This document shows, piece after piece, positions 23,541-32,279 of a DNA stretch of 64,000 nt. A program made the position numbers and the translations under genes. The number at the start of each line of letters is the position of its first letter. Within the stretch, counting starts at the first letter, position 1. Below the pieces are notes generated by a model. It did not search any database. It was not told where the DNA came from and worked only from the letters and a program-made list of their open reading frames with translations. This DNA is from CALINF01 sp039990395 (lineage in GTDB: Bacteria; Pseudomonadota; Gammaproteobacteria; Pseudomonadales; Halieaceae): contig JBDXFZ010000146.1 in assembly GCA_039990395.1 (NCBI GenBank), positions 806,001 to 870,000 of the forward strand, in the 5' to 3' direction.

Positions 23541-24703
23541 TGTCTGGGGTGCGATTCTGGATAAGCTGGTGCGCTATTATATTACTGACAGTAGCTGCCG
23601 TTGGTTGGGGCTTGAGTCAGTGGAATTTGAGTAACTACAAGGCACAAGTTGCAGATCGTTTGCAGCTGTTGAATGAATTGCGCCGAGGAGCGCTAGAGCA
23701 GTATTTTGCGACCGCGGAAGCAGAGCTAACATTTTGGGGTACAAGCAACGATATTGTGGACGCACAGATCCGATTAAATGAAGTGTGGGCTCAGACGAGT
23801 TCCAATGCAGTGTCATCGGCTGTGCGTACTGACTACATCACCAACAATCCAAACCCCGTTGGTAAGTATCGCGAGTTGATGCAAGCGGGCGAGAGCGACT
23901 ACGACCTGATCCATGCGGCGCTGCACCCAATCGCCACCAAGTTTGTTACACAGCGTGGGTACTACGACTTTTTCTTGATAAGTCCCGATGGCGTCATCAC
24001 CTATTCTGTGGAGAAAGAGCTCGATTACGCCAGCAACCTTATGGACGGTCCCTATCGTGATTCCGGGTTAGCGCACAGTTTCCGTCAGGCACTAGCTTCA
24101 CCGGATCAGCCGGCTTTAAGCGATATGGAGTCTTACGCTCCCAGCCAGGGTGCCCCAGCGATTTTTCTGGCCAGAGCGCTGCGTGACGACTCTGGTGTAG
24201 TGATAGGTGTTATCGCATTCCAGCTACCCACAACTAAAATTCTCGAGATTATGAACTATGACAGTGGCATGGGAGAAACGGGCGAAACTTACCTGGTAGG
24301 CCCAGACCGTGTCATGCGCAGTAACTCCCGTTTCAGCAGCGAATCCACAGTGTTAACACAGGTGGTTGATACCAAAACCGTTAGACTGGCTCTGGAGGGC
24401 GAAGAGGGGGTTCAGTTTGTATATGATTATCGGGACGTGGAGGTGCTGTCGTCCTATAGTTCGATTAATCTTGGTGGTACTGTCTGGGCAGTCATGGCTG
24501 AAATAGACAGAACGGAAATGATACAAAATGCGGCCACCGAGCGCCCAGCGCTAGCGGGTGTCCTTATGTTCTTCTACGCGCTATCTCTATGGACTCTCTG
24601 GTATTGGCAGGGCAGACCCGAGGTCAACCCTGACGCAGATCTATCGCAGATCGACATCAAGGGGGCAGATTTTGGTGATGATGGCGGTAATTTGATGGGC
24701 TGA
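23537..24703 (+). CDS. membrane protein with periplasmic Cache-like sensor domain
   Basis: A 388-residue protein. An N-terminal membrane helix (FWISWCAIILLTVAAVGWGL) is followed by a roughly 310-residue extracytoplasmic domain with the marks of double-Cache sensors: RRGALEQYFATAEAELTFW, GYYDFFLISPDGVITYSV, GVIAFQLPTTKI, GETGETYLVGPD and GTVWAVMAEID. A second helix (ALAGVLMFFYALSLWTLWYW) ends in a short acidic tail. There is no HAMP, MCP, kinase or GGDEF domain, so any signal must pass to a partner. GGAGG lies 7 bases before ATG 23537. The 4-bp overlap with the TAXI-type gene makes that protein the obvious partner. Confidence 0.78.
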   Translation: MMSGVRFWISWCAIILLTVAAVGWGLSQWNLSNYKAQVADRLQLLNELRRGALEQYFATAEAELTFWGTSNDIVDAQIRLNEVWAQTSSNAVSSAVRTDYITNNPNPVGKYRELMQAGESDYDLIHAALHPIATKFVTQRGYYDFFLISPDGVITYSVEKELDYASNLMDGPYRDSGLAHSFRQALASPDQPALSDMESYAPSQGAPAIFLARALRDDSGVVIGVIAFQLPTTKILEIMNYDSGMGETGETYLVGPDRVMRSNSRFSSESTVLTQVVDTKTVRLALEGEEGVQFVYDYRDVEVLSSYSSINLGGTVWAVMAEIDRTEMIQNAATERPALAGVLMFFYALSLWTLWYWQGRPEVNPDADLSQIDIKGADFGDDGGNLMG

Positions 24704-24720
24704 TCGCGCAACCGCGCGAG

Positions 24721-25350
24721 TTATACAGCTGGATTGCGCAGCCCATTGAGGAACGTCTCAGTCGTGCTGCGCAGCATATCCTTAACGTTAGCATCAGGTA
24801 TGAAGCGCTCAATGTGATTGTGCAGCGTAAGCGATACCAGGCCGTGCACCATTGCCCACAAGTAAGTCGCAACCTGTACCGGGTCTTCAATGGCGACTTT
24901 CTCAACCTCGCCCCAGGCGCTAACGGCTTCCACTAAAACATAGAAACCACTGCTTCTGAGTTCGGCATCATTGAGTGCGTCATTTCCAGTGCTGACATTA
25001 CCCCACATAAGCTCGTAAAACTGCGGCCTGCTCGTGACGTATTCCACATAGGTGTCTCCAAGCGCAATGATTGTGTCAATGCTGCCTAGCCCTTGTTCTA
25101 GCGCCACCTTCGAGGTCTGTTCGGTTAACCCCAGAAATCCCAAGTCTATGACTGCTTGCAGCAGCTCGTCTTTGTCCTTGAAGTGGCGGTAGGGGGCTGC
25201 ATTACTAACGCCAGCACAGCGCGCCGCATCAACCATGCTGAATTGGTCAGAGCCATGCTCCTCAATCAATTCAACTGCCGCAATAAGCAGAGCATTGCGT
25301 AAGTCACCGTGATGGTAACTCTGGTGCTTGTTCTGTTCAGCTAAAGACAT
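24721..25350 (-). CDS. TetR-family transcriptional regulator
   Basis: A 209-residue regulator. The N-terminal helix-turn-helix region is typical: YHHGDLRNALLIAAVELIEE, FSMVDAARCAGVSNAAPYRH and FKDKDELLQAVID. The C-terminal ligand domain contains YVEYVTSRPQFYELMWGN and AMVHGLVSLTLHNHIERF, resembling the WHG/TetR_C_13 type. I chose ATG 25350; a GTG two codons upstream is possible. It is convergent with the Cache-like gene (17 bp apart) and divergent from the 4.5S RNA. A palindrome ATTGC-TTGCA-GCAAT at 25473-25487, 123 bp upstream, is a conceivable operator. The target genes are unknown. Confidence 0.9.
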   Translation of the reverse strand: MSLAEQNKHQSYHHGDLRNALLIAAVELIEEHGSDQFSMVDAARCAGVSNAAPYRHFKDKDELLQAVIDLGFLGLTEQTSKVALEQGLGSIDTIIALGDTYVEYVTSRPQFYELMWGNVSTGNDALNDAELRSSGFYVLVEAVSAWGEVEKVAIEDPVQVATYLWAMVHGLVSLTLHNHIERFIPDANVKDMLRSTTETFLNGLRNPAV

Positions 25351-25538
25351 GATCACCCATTGTAAGAACTAGAGCCTATCTTAAGCGCATTATAAGGCGT
25401 TTCCGTATGAGATCGACCCGATTTGTAGCGGATTTTTCTGCCGCCGGCGATCTTGCCGCAGAATCTGCATGGATTGCTTGCAGCAATAGCAAGATTTCGG
25501 GACAATGCACGCCGTTCGGAGCTCCTCCGAACCGCTAT

Positions 25539-25648
25539 GGTAGTCCGGGCGGTCCCCCCGCAACGATAGATAGTGAACTCCGCCAGGCCCGGAAGGGAGC
25601 AACGGTAATTATCGACTCGTGTGCCGGGGTGTGGCTGTTCGGGCTGCC
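25539..25648 (+). ncRNA. ffs: signal recognition particle 4.5S RNA
   Basis: The conserved apical core is present: CCGCCAGGCCCGGAAGGGAG and CAACGGTAATTATCGACTCG, followed by GTGTGCCGGGGTGTGGCTG. The ends pair perfectly, GGTAGTCCG (25539-25547) with CGGGCTGCC (25640-25648), giving a hairpin of about 110 nt, the usual size. The RNA binds Ffh for cotranslational targeting. The exact ends are set by pairing, not by experiment. Its place just upstream of dnaX matches Pseudomonas-like genomes. A GGAG-rich hairpin TTCGGAG/CTCCGAA lies at about 25515-25531. Confidence 0.92.
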
Positions 25649-25758
25649 TCCAATTATCATCAATACATCTTGTACCTGTATTTACCTAGCTCATCTTTGA
25701 GGGTGAGGGCGCGTGGTGTATCCTTGGTGACCGTTTCCAGTAGTAGGCAATATTAGCT

Positions 25759-27609
25759 ATGTCGTATCAGGTTCTGGCCCGTAAATGGCGACCCAAACGG
25801 TTCCGGGAGATGGTCGGGCAAGAGCACGTGTTACAGGCCTTGATCAACGCTCTGGACCACGATCGGCTTCATCATGCCTATTTGTTTACCGGTACGCGCG
25901 GTGTAGGCAAAACAACCATTGCCCGTATTCTCGCTAAGTGCTTGAACTGCGAAGCCGGCGTCAGTTCCGAGCCTTGTGGCACCTGCAGCTCCTGCCTGGA
26001 GATCGCAGAAGGTCGAAGTGTCGACCTCATCGAAGTGGATGCCGCGTCGCGAACCAAGGTCGAAGATACTCGAGAGCTACTCGAGAACGTGCAATACGCA
26101 CCCACTAGGTCACGCTACAAGGTGTACCTGATAGACGAAGTACATATGTTGTCGGGGCACAGCTTCAACGCCCTGTTGAAGACACTTGAAGAACCCCCTC
26201 CGCATGTAAAATTTCTATTAGCCACCACCGATCCGCAAAAACTGCCAGCCACCATTTTGTCTCGCTGCTTGCAGTTCAATCTCAAGAATATGCCGCCACA
26301 GCAGATAGTGTCGCACTTGACACATGTATTGACCGATGAATCCATTAGTTTCGAAGAGCCCGCTCTGTGGCTACTGGGACGCGCGGCAGCTGGCAGCATG
26401 CGTGATGCGCTCAGTCTCACCGATCAGGCGATATCCTTTGGCTCCGGTAAACTGGGTGAGACCGATGTGCGAAGCATGCTTGGCACAGTTGATCTTAATT
26501 TCGTGTATCAAATGTTGGAGCAGGTGGCAGCCGGCCAGGGCAGTGAATTACTTGCCACCGTAGCGAAGATGTCTGAGCATGCGCCGGATTTTGATAGTGG
26601 CCTTGATGAACTCATTGCACTGCTTCACCGTTTGGCAGTTGCGCAGGTGGTGCCGGATGCGATTGATAACAGCTGGGGTGATGCACAGCGTATCGCTGAT
26701 CTGGCAGCCTCGATAACCGCGGAGGATGTGCAGCTGTTTTATCAGATGGCTCTGAATGGCAAACGCGACGTTGCTCTGGCGAGTGACCCTCGTAGTGGCC
26801 TTGAAATGGTGCTGCTGCGTATGTTGGCGTTCCGTCCGCAAGTTGTTTTTGAGCCACAAGCGGGTGGCGGCGATGGCCCAGCAGTGGGGTCGTTACCAGA
26901 TGCAGCTACCGTGGGGGCCGGAAGAACAGCAAAAAAGCAAACTGAGCCGCTGCCGGCGGCGGGCGCATCATTAGCACGACCAGAGGCGACCAAGCCCGAC
27001 ACAGCTCCGAAACTTGGCGCAGAGGTACCATCCAAGCTAGCGTCTACAGAGCGACCCTCCACTGTAGGGCCGGCCACAGAGGTACCTCACTCAGTGGCCC
27101 CTGTACGCCAATCCCAAGGGGTTGAACCCCCGGAGCGAGCAACGCCGCAGAAGCCAGAGCCCCGACTAATACCGGAAGGGGAAGATGCGTCATTGCAGGG
27201 GCAGGCTGCACAGCTAGGTAGTCTCAGCCCGGAGACTTGGGCAGATTCATTGCAAGCAGCAGGATTAGTGGGAATTGTTTATACCATCGCCTCGAACTGT
27301 GAGTTGAGAGCCCGCGATGGTGACGAATTGACGATGATCCTGGATCCAGACAACGCCGCGCTGTTCAATGATAGCCATATCACTAAAATTCGGCTGGCAT
27401 TGGAAAACTACTACGGACAGTCGCTACAAGTATCCATCACACCAGGAGAGCTGCAGCGAGAGACGCCTGCGATGATAGAGCTAAGGCGCAAGGGCGAGCG
27501 GCAGCAGGAGGCAGAGCAGTCCATCTACAGCGACGCCATGCTGCAGCAATTAATAGACCGATTCGATGGCACTGTGGATCCAGCCTCGATAACACCGACC
27601 GATACATGA
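25759..27609 (+). CDS. dnaX: DNA polymerase III subunits tau and gamma (clamp loader)
   Basis: The full frame encodes a 616-residue tau. The AAA+ part has Walker A GTRGVGKTT (Lys51), the zinc cysteines 61/64-73-76-79 (CLNC...CGTCSSC), Walker B VYLIDEVHML and the sensor 1 region KFLLATTDPQKLP. After the clamp-loader core (about residue 370) comes a Pro/Ala-rich linker and then the tau-specific C-terminal domain that binds DnaB and Pol III alpha. A slippery heptamer in the linker predicts a shorter gamma (see 26931-26960). It heads the dnaX-ybaB-recR transcript, the usual order in this class. Confidence 0.97.
   Translation: MSYQVLARKWRPKRFREMVGQEHVLQALINALDHDRLHHAYLFTGTRGVGKTTIARILAKCLNCEAGVSSEPCGTCSSCLEIAEGRSVDLIEVDAASRTKVEDTRELLENVQYAPTRSRYKVYLIDEVHMLSGHSFNALLKTLEEPPPHVKFLLATTDPQKLPATILSRCLQFNLKNMPPQQIVSHLTHVLTDESISFEEPALWLLGRAAAGSMRDALSLTDQAISFGSGKLGETDVRSMLGTVDLNFVYQMLEQVAAGQGSELLATVAKMSEHAPDFDSGLDELIALLHRLAVAQVVPDAIDNSWGDAQRIADLAASITAEDVQLFYQMALNGKRDVALASDPRSGLEMVLLRMLAFRPQVVFEPQAGGGDGPAVGSLPDAATVGAGRTAKKQTEPLPAAGASLARPEATKPDTAPKLGAEVPSKLASTERPSTVGPATEVPHSVAPVRQSQGVEPPERATPQKPEPRLIPEGEDASLQGQAAQLGSLSPETWADSLQAAGLVGIVYTIASNCELRARDGDELTMILDPDNAALFNDSHITKIRLALENYYGQSLQVSITPGELQRETPAMIELRRKGERQQEAEQSIYSDAMLQQLIDRFDGTVDPASITPTDT
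26931..26960 (+). promoter_or_regulatory. programmed -1 frameshift signal in dnaX
   Basis: The heptamer A AAA AAG (26931-26937) is in the zero-frame phasing GCA AAA AAG required for slippage. In the -1 frame only GCA AAC follows before TGA (26943-26945), giving a predicted gamma of 395 residues ending KKAN. A stem-loop, GCCGC (26946-26950) with GCGGC (26956-26960), begins 8 bases downstream. A GGAAG (26920-26924) lies upstream, where E. coli has its stimulatory Shine-Dalgarno-like sequence. Confidence 0.82.
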
Positions 27610-27619
27610 GGGCAGCAGT

Positions 27620-27943
27620 ATGAAAGGTAATCTGAGTGACCTGATGCAACAGGCGCAAAAGATGCAGGCAGAAATGCAGAAGCAACAGGAGACACTCGCT
27701 GCAGCAGAGGTCACTGGGGAAGCGGGCGCAGGCATGGTGAGTGTCGTGATGACCGGGCGTCACGATGTAAGGCGTGTGCACATTGATGACAGCGTAATGA
27801 GCGAAGACAAAGAAGTGCTGGAAGATTTGTTGGCGGCAGCGGTTAATGATGCGGTCCGCAAAGTTGAGGCGCAGACCAAGGATTCAATGTCTGGTCTGGC
27901 AGCCGGGCTGAACCTGCCCGACGGCTTCAAGATGCCGTTCTAG
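27620..27943 (+). CDS. YbaB/EbfC-family nucleoid-associated protein
   Basis: A 107-residue protein matching the YbaB/EbfC family. It has an N-terminal helix with repeated Met/Gln (SDLMQQAQKMQAEMQKQQE), a central beta region (VTGEAGAGMVSVVMTGRHDV, RRVHIDDSVM), and a C-terminal helix ending MSGLAAGLNLPDGFKMPF. It forms a tweezer-like dimer that binds DNA. It starts 10 bp after dnaX and precedes recR, its normal neighbours. GGCAG lies shortly before the ATG. Confidence 0.95.
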   Translation: MKGNLSDLMQQAQKMQAEMQKQQETLAAAEVTGEAGAGMVSVVMTGRHDVRRVHIDDSVMSEDKEVLEDLLAAAVNDAVRKVEAQTKDSMSGLAAGLNLPDGFKMPF

Positions 27944-27961
27944 CGCAGGGAACCGATACCC

Positions 27962-28561
27962 ATGAAATTCAGCCCATCGCTGGAAAACCTGATTGAAGCC
28001 CTGCGCTGCTTACCTGGAGTGGGCCCAAAGTCTGCTCAGCGTATGACACTACACCTGCTGGAACGTGATCGCGAGGGCGCAGCGGCTCTGGCGCAGGCGT
28101 TGCAAGTAGCGATCGACAAGGTGGGGCACTGTGCGCGCTGCCGCAACCTCACCGAATTAGAGGTCTGCGAAATCTGTGGTGACCCACGTCGCGACCATAC
28201 ATTGATCTGTGTGGTAGAAACGCCGGCAGATGTGCTTGCCATTGAGCAAAGTGGTTCGTTTCGCGGCCTGTATTACGTATTGATGGGGCATCTATCACCC
28301 ATCGACGGGATTGGCCCCGAGGAGTTGGGGTTGGATCGATTGCATCAGCAGATGGTTGAAGATGGCGTACAGGAAGTGATTCTGGCCACAAACTCTACCG
28401 TCGAGGGTGAAGCCACGGCCTATTACCTTACCGACCTTCTGACGCCCGCAGGGATTCGGCTCACGCGACTAGCTCAAGGTGTGCCATTAGGCGGTGAATT
28501 GGAATACGTGGATGGTTCAACCCTCGCTCATGCACTGTCAGGCCGCAGGCCTATGGAATGA
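27962..28561 (+). CDS. recR: recombination mediator RecR
   Basis: A 199-residue RecR. It has an N-terminal helix-hairpin-helix (LRCLPGVGPKSAQRMTLHLL), a four-cysteine zinc finger (CARCRNLTELEVCEICGDP), the Toprim domain (ICVVETPADVLAIEQ, YYVLMGHLSPIDGIGPEELG) and a C-terminal Walker-like helix region (TRLAQGVPLGGELEYVDG). With RecF and RecO it loads RecA on gapped DNA. Its ATG is 18 bp after ybaB, and its stop overlaps the rnd start (ATGA), so rnd is translationally coupled. Confidence 0.97.
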   Translation: MKFSPSLENLIEALRCLPGVGPKSAQRMTLHLLERDREGAAALAQALQVAIDKVGHCARCRNLTELEVCEICGDPRRDHTLICVVETPADVLAIEQSGSFRGLYYVLMGHLSPIDGIGPEELGLDRLHQQMVEDGVQEVILATNSTVEGEATAYYLTDLLTPAGIRLTRLAQGVPLGGELEYVDGSTLAHALSGRRPME

Positions 28562-29682
28562 GTGTGAACTGGCAGTGGGTGGCCGACGATGCGCAACTCG
28601 CCGACGTTATGGCGGCTGCAAATCAGCAGCAAAGCGTTGCCATAGACACGGAGTTTATGCGCACCAACACGTTTTATCCGGAAGTAGCCCTGTTGCAGGT
28701 ATGCTTTGATGACGTGGCCTGGTTGATTGACCCGCTGGCGATATCTGATACTTCGCCGATACTCGCGCTGTTTCAGAACGACAATGTCCTTAAAGTGCTG
28801 CATTCTGCCAGCGAAGACCTTGAGGTGTTCGACCGATGGCTGGGTGTACTACCTGAGCCATTGTGCGACAGCCAGAAGGCGGCAGCACTACTTGGCAAGG
28901 GTTTTGGCCTGGGCTATCGCGCATTGGTCGCAATGGAGTGTGATATCGATCTGCCGAAAGGCGAAACCCGCTCAAACTGGCTGCAACGGCCCCTAACCGA
29001 TTCCCAGTGCGACTACGCGGCCCTAGATGTGATTCATCTGTTTGCCCTGTGGCACAAACTGGAACAAGACCTGCGAGCGGCTGGGCGCTTGGAATGGCTT
29101 ATTGATGAAGGGCGGGTAGCCACTGGGCATCGAGTGACCGATGGCAGCGAATATTACAAGCGCATCAAGTCAGCCTGGAAACTGGATCGCAGGCAACTGG
29201 CGTGCCTGATGAGGCTCAGTCGCTGGCGCGAGACACAAGCGAGGGCGCGCAATAAGCCGCGCAGTTGGATCGTTGATGACCAGGCGGTATTGCAGATCGC
29301 TCAGTTGCTTCCGCAATCTCTAACGTCGCTTGGCAGTAGTGAATTCACGCTGCAGCCTCAGGCTTTACGGCGCTACGGCGAAGACCTCATACAGGTGGTA
29401 GCAGAGGCCGTCGCTCTAGATGAATCTGCGCTGCCGCAACGGATGCCCGCACCGCTGCCAGCGGAGTTCCGCGGTCGCGCCAAAGCATTAAAGTCACGGG
29501 CGCGCGTCATAGCAGAGTCACTGAACCTTGCGCCAGAACTGCTGTTACAGTCCAAAGACTATGACATTTTGCTGCGCGAATCGATTGGCCAGGATGTAGC
29601 CGTGCCGCCTCACTGGAACGGATGGCGTGCACCTACGGTTATTGAGCCCTTGCGCGACTATCTCTCAGGAGGCGACACGTGA
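28558..29682 (+). CDS. rnd: ribonuclease D
   Basis: A 374-residue 3'-5' exoribonuclease. The DEDDy exonuclease motifs are intact: IDTEFMRTNTFYPEVALLQV (D-x-E), HSASEDLEVF (D), and CDYAALDVIHL (Y-x-x-x-D). They are followed by the HRDC region (LSRWRETQARARNKPRSWIV) and a second HRDC-like helical part. RNase D trims tRNA 3' ends. The start codon overlaps recR by 4 bp, and the stop overlaps the ycgL-type gene by 4 bp. Confidence 0.95.
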   Translation: MSVNWQWVADDAQLADVMAAANQQQSVAIDTEFMRTNTFYPEVALLQVCFDDVAWLIDPLAISDTSPILALFQNDNVLKVLHSASEDLEVFDRWLGVLPEPLCDSQKAAALLGKGFGLGYRALVAMECDIDLPKGETRSNWLQRPLTDSQCDYAALDVIHLFALWHKLEQDLRAAGRLEWLIDEGRVATGHRVTDGSEYYKRIKSAWKLDRRQLACLMRLSRWRETQARARNKPRSWIVDDQAVLQIAQLLPQSLTSLGSSEFTLQPQALRRYGEDLIQVVAEAVALDESALPQRMPAPLPAEFRGRAKALKSRARVIAESLNLAPELLLQSKDYDILLRESIGQDVAVPPHWNGWRAPTVIEPLRDYLSGGDT

Positions 29683-29963
29683 AGCTGGTTTGCCAGATCT
29701 ACCGCAGTCCGCGCAAGGCAGGTATGTACCTATACGTAGACAAGCAAGAAGGCACAGAACGCGTGCCGGATGCGCTACTAACGCAGTTTGGCGTGCCAGA
29801 AGAGGCCTTTACGCTGCTTCTGAGCCCTGAGCGCACATTGGCCCGAGCAAATGCAGAAGAGGTGCTTAGTGCAATCAGTGACCAGGGTTTCTATCTGCAA
29901 ATGCCGCCCAGCGAATCCGAGATGGCGGCGGCGCGATTAGCCCCCGCGAAAAGTAATGACTGA
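29679..29963 (+). CDS. YcgL-domain protein
   Basis: A 94-residue member of the YcgL family. It opens with LVCQIYRSPRKAGMYLYVDK, and QFGVPEEAFTLLLSPERTLA and GFYLQMPP follow in the usual order. The start is GTG 29679, coupled by a GTGA overlap to rnd. The family is conserved next to rnd in Pseudomonas-like bacteria, but its function is unknown. The next gene overlaps by 8 bp. Confidence 0.92.
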   Translation: MKLVCQIYRSPRKAGMYLYVDKQEGTERVPDALLTQFGVPEEAFTLLLSPERTLARANAEEVLSAISDQGFYLQMPPSESEMAAARLAPAKSND

Positions 29964-30405
29964 ATCGGCTGGTCGCTGGTGGGACAAACTGCCGCTGGAT
30001 GCGTTGGATGAGAAGCAGTGGGAGGCTTTGTGCGATGGCTGTGCGAAGTGCTGCCTGCACAAATTAGAAGACGAGGACACCGGCGATGTGGTGTACACCA
30101 AGGTACGTTGTCGCTATCTCGATGAGTCTATCTGCCGCTGCACCGTCTATCCGCAACGATCTGAACTCGTGCCTGCCTGTATCCATCTAGACCAGAATAA
30201 TGCGGGTGAGCTCGATTGGCTGCCCAGTACTTGCGCCTATCGGCTGCGAGCCAACGGAGAATTGTTGCGCGAATGGCATCCATTGAATAGTGGTTCAGCA
30301 GATTCAGTTCATGAGGCTGGTATATCGATTCGTGGGAGAGCAGTATCAGATGAATACGTGCATCCGGACGGGTATGATGAGCATATCGTGAGTTGGGTGG
30401 AATAG
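29956..30405 (+). CDS. YcgN-family cysteine-cluster protein
   Basis: A 149-residue protein with the Cys pattern of the UPF0153/YcgN family: LCDGCAKCCLHKLE, VRCRYLDESICRCTVYPQRS and LVPACIHLD, which probably bind a metal or an iron-sulphur cluster. Near the C-terminus SIRGRAVSDEYVHPD is also family-typical. The start overlaps the YcgL gene by 8 bp, so rnd, ycgL and ycgN form one coupled group. The biochemical role is not known. Confidence 0.92.
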   Translation: MTESAGRWWDKLPLDALDEKQWEALCDGCAKCCLHKLEDEDTGDVVYTKVRCRYLDESICRCTVYPQRSELVPACIHLDQNNAGELDWLPSTCAYRLRANGELLREWHPLNSGSADSVHEAGISIRGRAVSDEYVHPDGYDEHIVSWVE

Positions 30406-30413
30406 GGTGACCT

Positions 30414-30842
30414 GTGTTAACTGAAGAGTCATATCTTGCAGCTATATATGTGTATTGTGGCGCGGCATTTGTAGCGCTATTACTGCTGGTCTGGTGGTTG
30501 CGTAAAAGCTGGCGTCCAGCCTGGCTTGTGTTTGGCTTTTTATCTGGCGCGGCCTTATTGCTGACACCGGCTTATCCCCAAAGTGGAACAGACACGCTTG
30601 CGCCAGCGGCGATCGTGGCAGGTTTTCAGTTGCTTACCGATGGTCTTGAATCCGCCGAGCACGCACTACGCCCCTTGCTATTTATGCTTGCACTGGCAGC
30701 CGGGATATCGCTGTTTTTGCGATTTACACTCCTACGTAATCGCCCAAGTTCAGCAACATCGACCAGCGCAACGAACGCCACAGCGGTTGTGCAGGATGTT
30801 GTTCCGCCATCTTCGCCCGATACGTTTCCTGAGAAGGGCTAA
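30414..30842 (+). CDS. membrane protein of unknown function
   Basis: A 142-residue protein with a membrane helix (AAIYVYCGAAFVALLLLVWWL), a second helix (AWLVFGFLSGAALLLTPAY) and a third (PLLFMLALAAGISLFLRFTL). It has a Ser/Thr/Pro-rich tail. The start is GTG 30414, 8 bp after the YcgN stop; TTG starts the next gene 3 bp after its stop. Tight packing with the following vWA gene suggests they act together at the inner membrane. The family is not recognised. Confidence 0.75.
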   Translation: MLTEESYLAAIYVYCGAAFVALLLLVWWLRKSWRPAWLVFGFLSGAALLLTPAYPQSGTDTLAPAAIVAGFQLLTDGLESAEHALRPLLFMLALAAGISLFLRFTLLRNRPSSATSTSATNATAVVQDVVPPSSPDTFPEKG

Positions 30843-30845
30843 CGT

Positions 30846-32279
30846 TTGACACGCGCCTCGCTGGTTGTGTTGCAACATTGTCCCGCCAGTGTCCTCTCGC
30901 TCTTGCTTGCTATCCATCTGCTGTACACTCCGGTTGCTATCGCTGCGGACGCTCTTGAGAATCCCCGGCTGCCGGATGTTAGATTGCTGATTGATGTGTC
31001 AGCGGAGTCGGTGTCGCAGCACGAGTCGCTATTTTTACGCCAATGGCTGGAAGCTTACCTGCAATTGTTGCCTGTCGGCGCGCGTGTTGGCGTGTGGCGC
31101 TATGCGGGTACTGTTGACGAAGCTATGCCTTACAGCACTACAGAGGCACGGGTCTGGCATGATCTGCCTCTAGTTAACACGCAGGGGCGTAGCGATTTGC
31201 CCGCAGCGCTGGCTGTAGCGAGTGCCGATCCCGCCGCGGCAGATTCCGAATTTGAGACCACGATCGTCGTTGTGACAGATAACGGGATCAAGGTAAGCGC
31301 CTCTCCGATTTCCAATGCCCATGCCACTCGCGATCTGTTGACGGAACTAGTGCCCGCAATGGTTGATGCCGGCATCACCGTGCATACCGTAGCACTTGGC
31401 GACACGTCAGATAGTTTTCTATTGCGTGCGCTGGCCCACGGTACTAACGGTCTGGATTTTGAAGCTAAATCACTCGAGGACCTACCTAGAGTAATACTGC
31501 AACTTCTGGATATCACGTCTCCAGCCAGCGCGGTCGTTGTTCACGATCAAGGTTTTACGCTTGCTGACCACGACCGCGAGTTGCGTATGCTGCTGACGCA
31601 CCCGTCTGGCACAACTGTGTCTCTCGTCGATTCCGCCCAGGCTATTTGGTCTCACGATAGTGTCCCGCCGGGAACCACTTGGCTTGCCGGCAGCACGCTC
31701 GATGTGGTTACTTTGCCAACGCCGACTCCCGGGCGCTGGGAGTGGCGCGACGTAGCGCAGAACCACAGTGTCATTAGAGTCTCAGAAGGTGCCGGTATTC
31801 TTGCCGATGAGCTGCCATTTGTTTTGTCCGCGGGTTCACAGCAGAGCTGGCGCCTCGCATTACCGACCGAAGGTGGAGCGCTCATCCAGGATGGCTTTGC
31901 CCTGAACGTAGAGGTAATCGACCCCCAGGGTGGCCTGCAAGTCGTTCCTTTGGCAGTCGCGGGCAGTGGAGTAGCAGGCGAGCAGTATGTCGCCAAGCTC
32001 CCAAAATTCGACCTTCCGGGGCGTTATCGCGTGCAGGCTAGTGTGGAGCACCAGGATATAACCAGGCGAATCACCACTTGGGTTGAAGTGCTGCCAACTG
32101 TGTTAAACAGGTCAATCACTACTCGCGCCAAGGTTGCGTCTGAACAAAATTTCCAGCAGCCAGTACTTGGCCTCGCCGCATTGAGTACGATAGCTCTGGT
32201 CGTCCTGATGTGGGTGTTACGGCAGCGCCGGCTGCGAAAGCTTGAACTCTGGCACCGCCGCTTTCAAGACTCGGATTAG
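30846..32279 (+). CDS. membrane-anchored vWA-domain protein
   Basis: A 477-residue protein. A signal sequence (SVLSLLLAIHLLYTPVAIAA) is followed by a von Willebrand A-type domain from about residue 43. The first MIDAS strand reads VRLLIDVSAES, with Glu where the second Ser of D-x-S-x-S is usual. TTIVVVTDNG is the later metal-site strand. A beta-rich region of about 230 residues follows, then a C-terminal membrane helix (VLGLAALSTIALVVLMWVL) and a basic tail. The start is TTG 30846. The exposed part faces the periplasm. The metal-site change means ligand binding may differ from standard vWA proteins. Confidence 0.78.
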   Translation: MTRASLVVLQHCPASVLSLLLAIHLLYTPVAIAADALENPRLPDVRLLIDVSAESVSQHESLFLRQWLEAYLQLLPVGARVGVWRYAGTVDEAMPYSTTEARVWHDLPLVNTQGRSDLPAALAVASADPAAADSEFETTIVVVTDNGIKVSASPISNAHATRDLLTELVPAMVDAGITVHTVALGDTSDSFLLRALAHGTNGLDFEAKSLEDLPRVILQLLDITSPASAVVVHDQGFTLADHDRELRMLLTHPSGTTVSLVDSAQAIWSHDSVPPGTTWLAGSTLDVVTLPTPTPGRWEWRDVAQNHSVIRVSEGAGILADELPFVLSAGSQQSWRLALPTEGGALIQDGFALNVEVIDPQGGLQVVPLAVAGSGVAGEQYVAKLPKFDLPGRYRVQASVEHQDITRRITTWVEVLPTVLNRSITTRAKVASEQNFQQPVLGLAALSTIALVVLMWVLRQRRLRKLELWHRRFQDSD

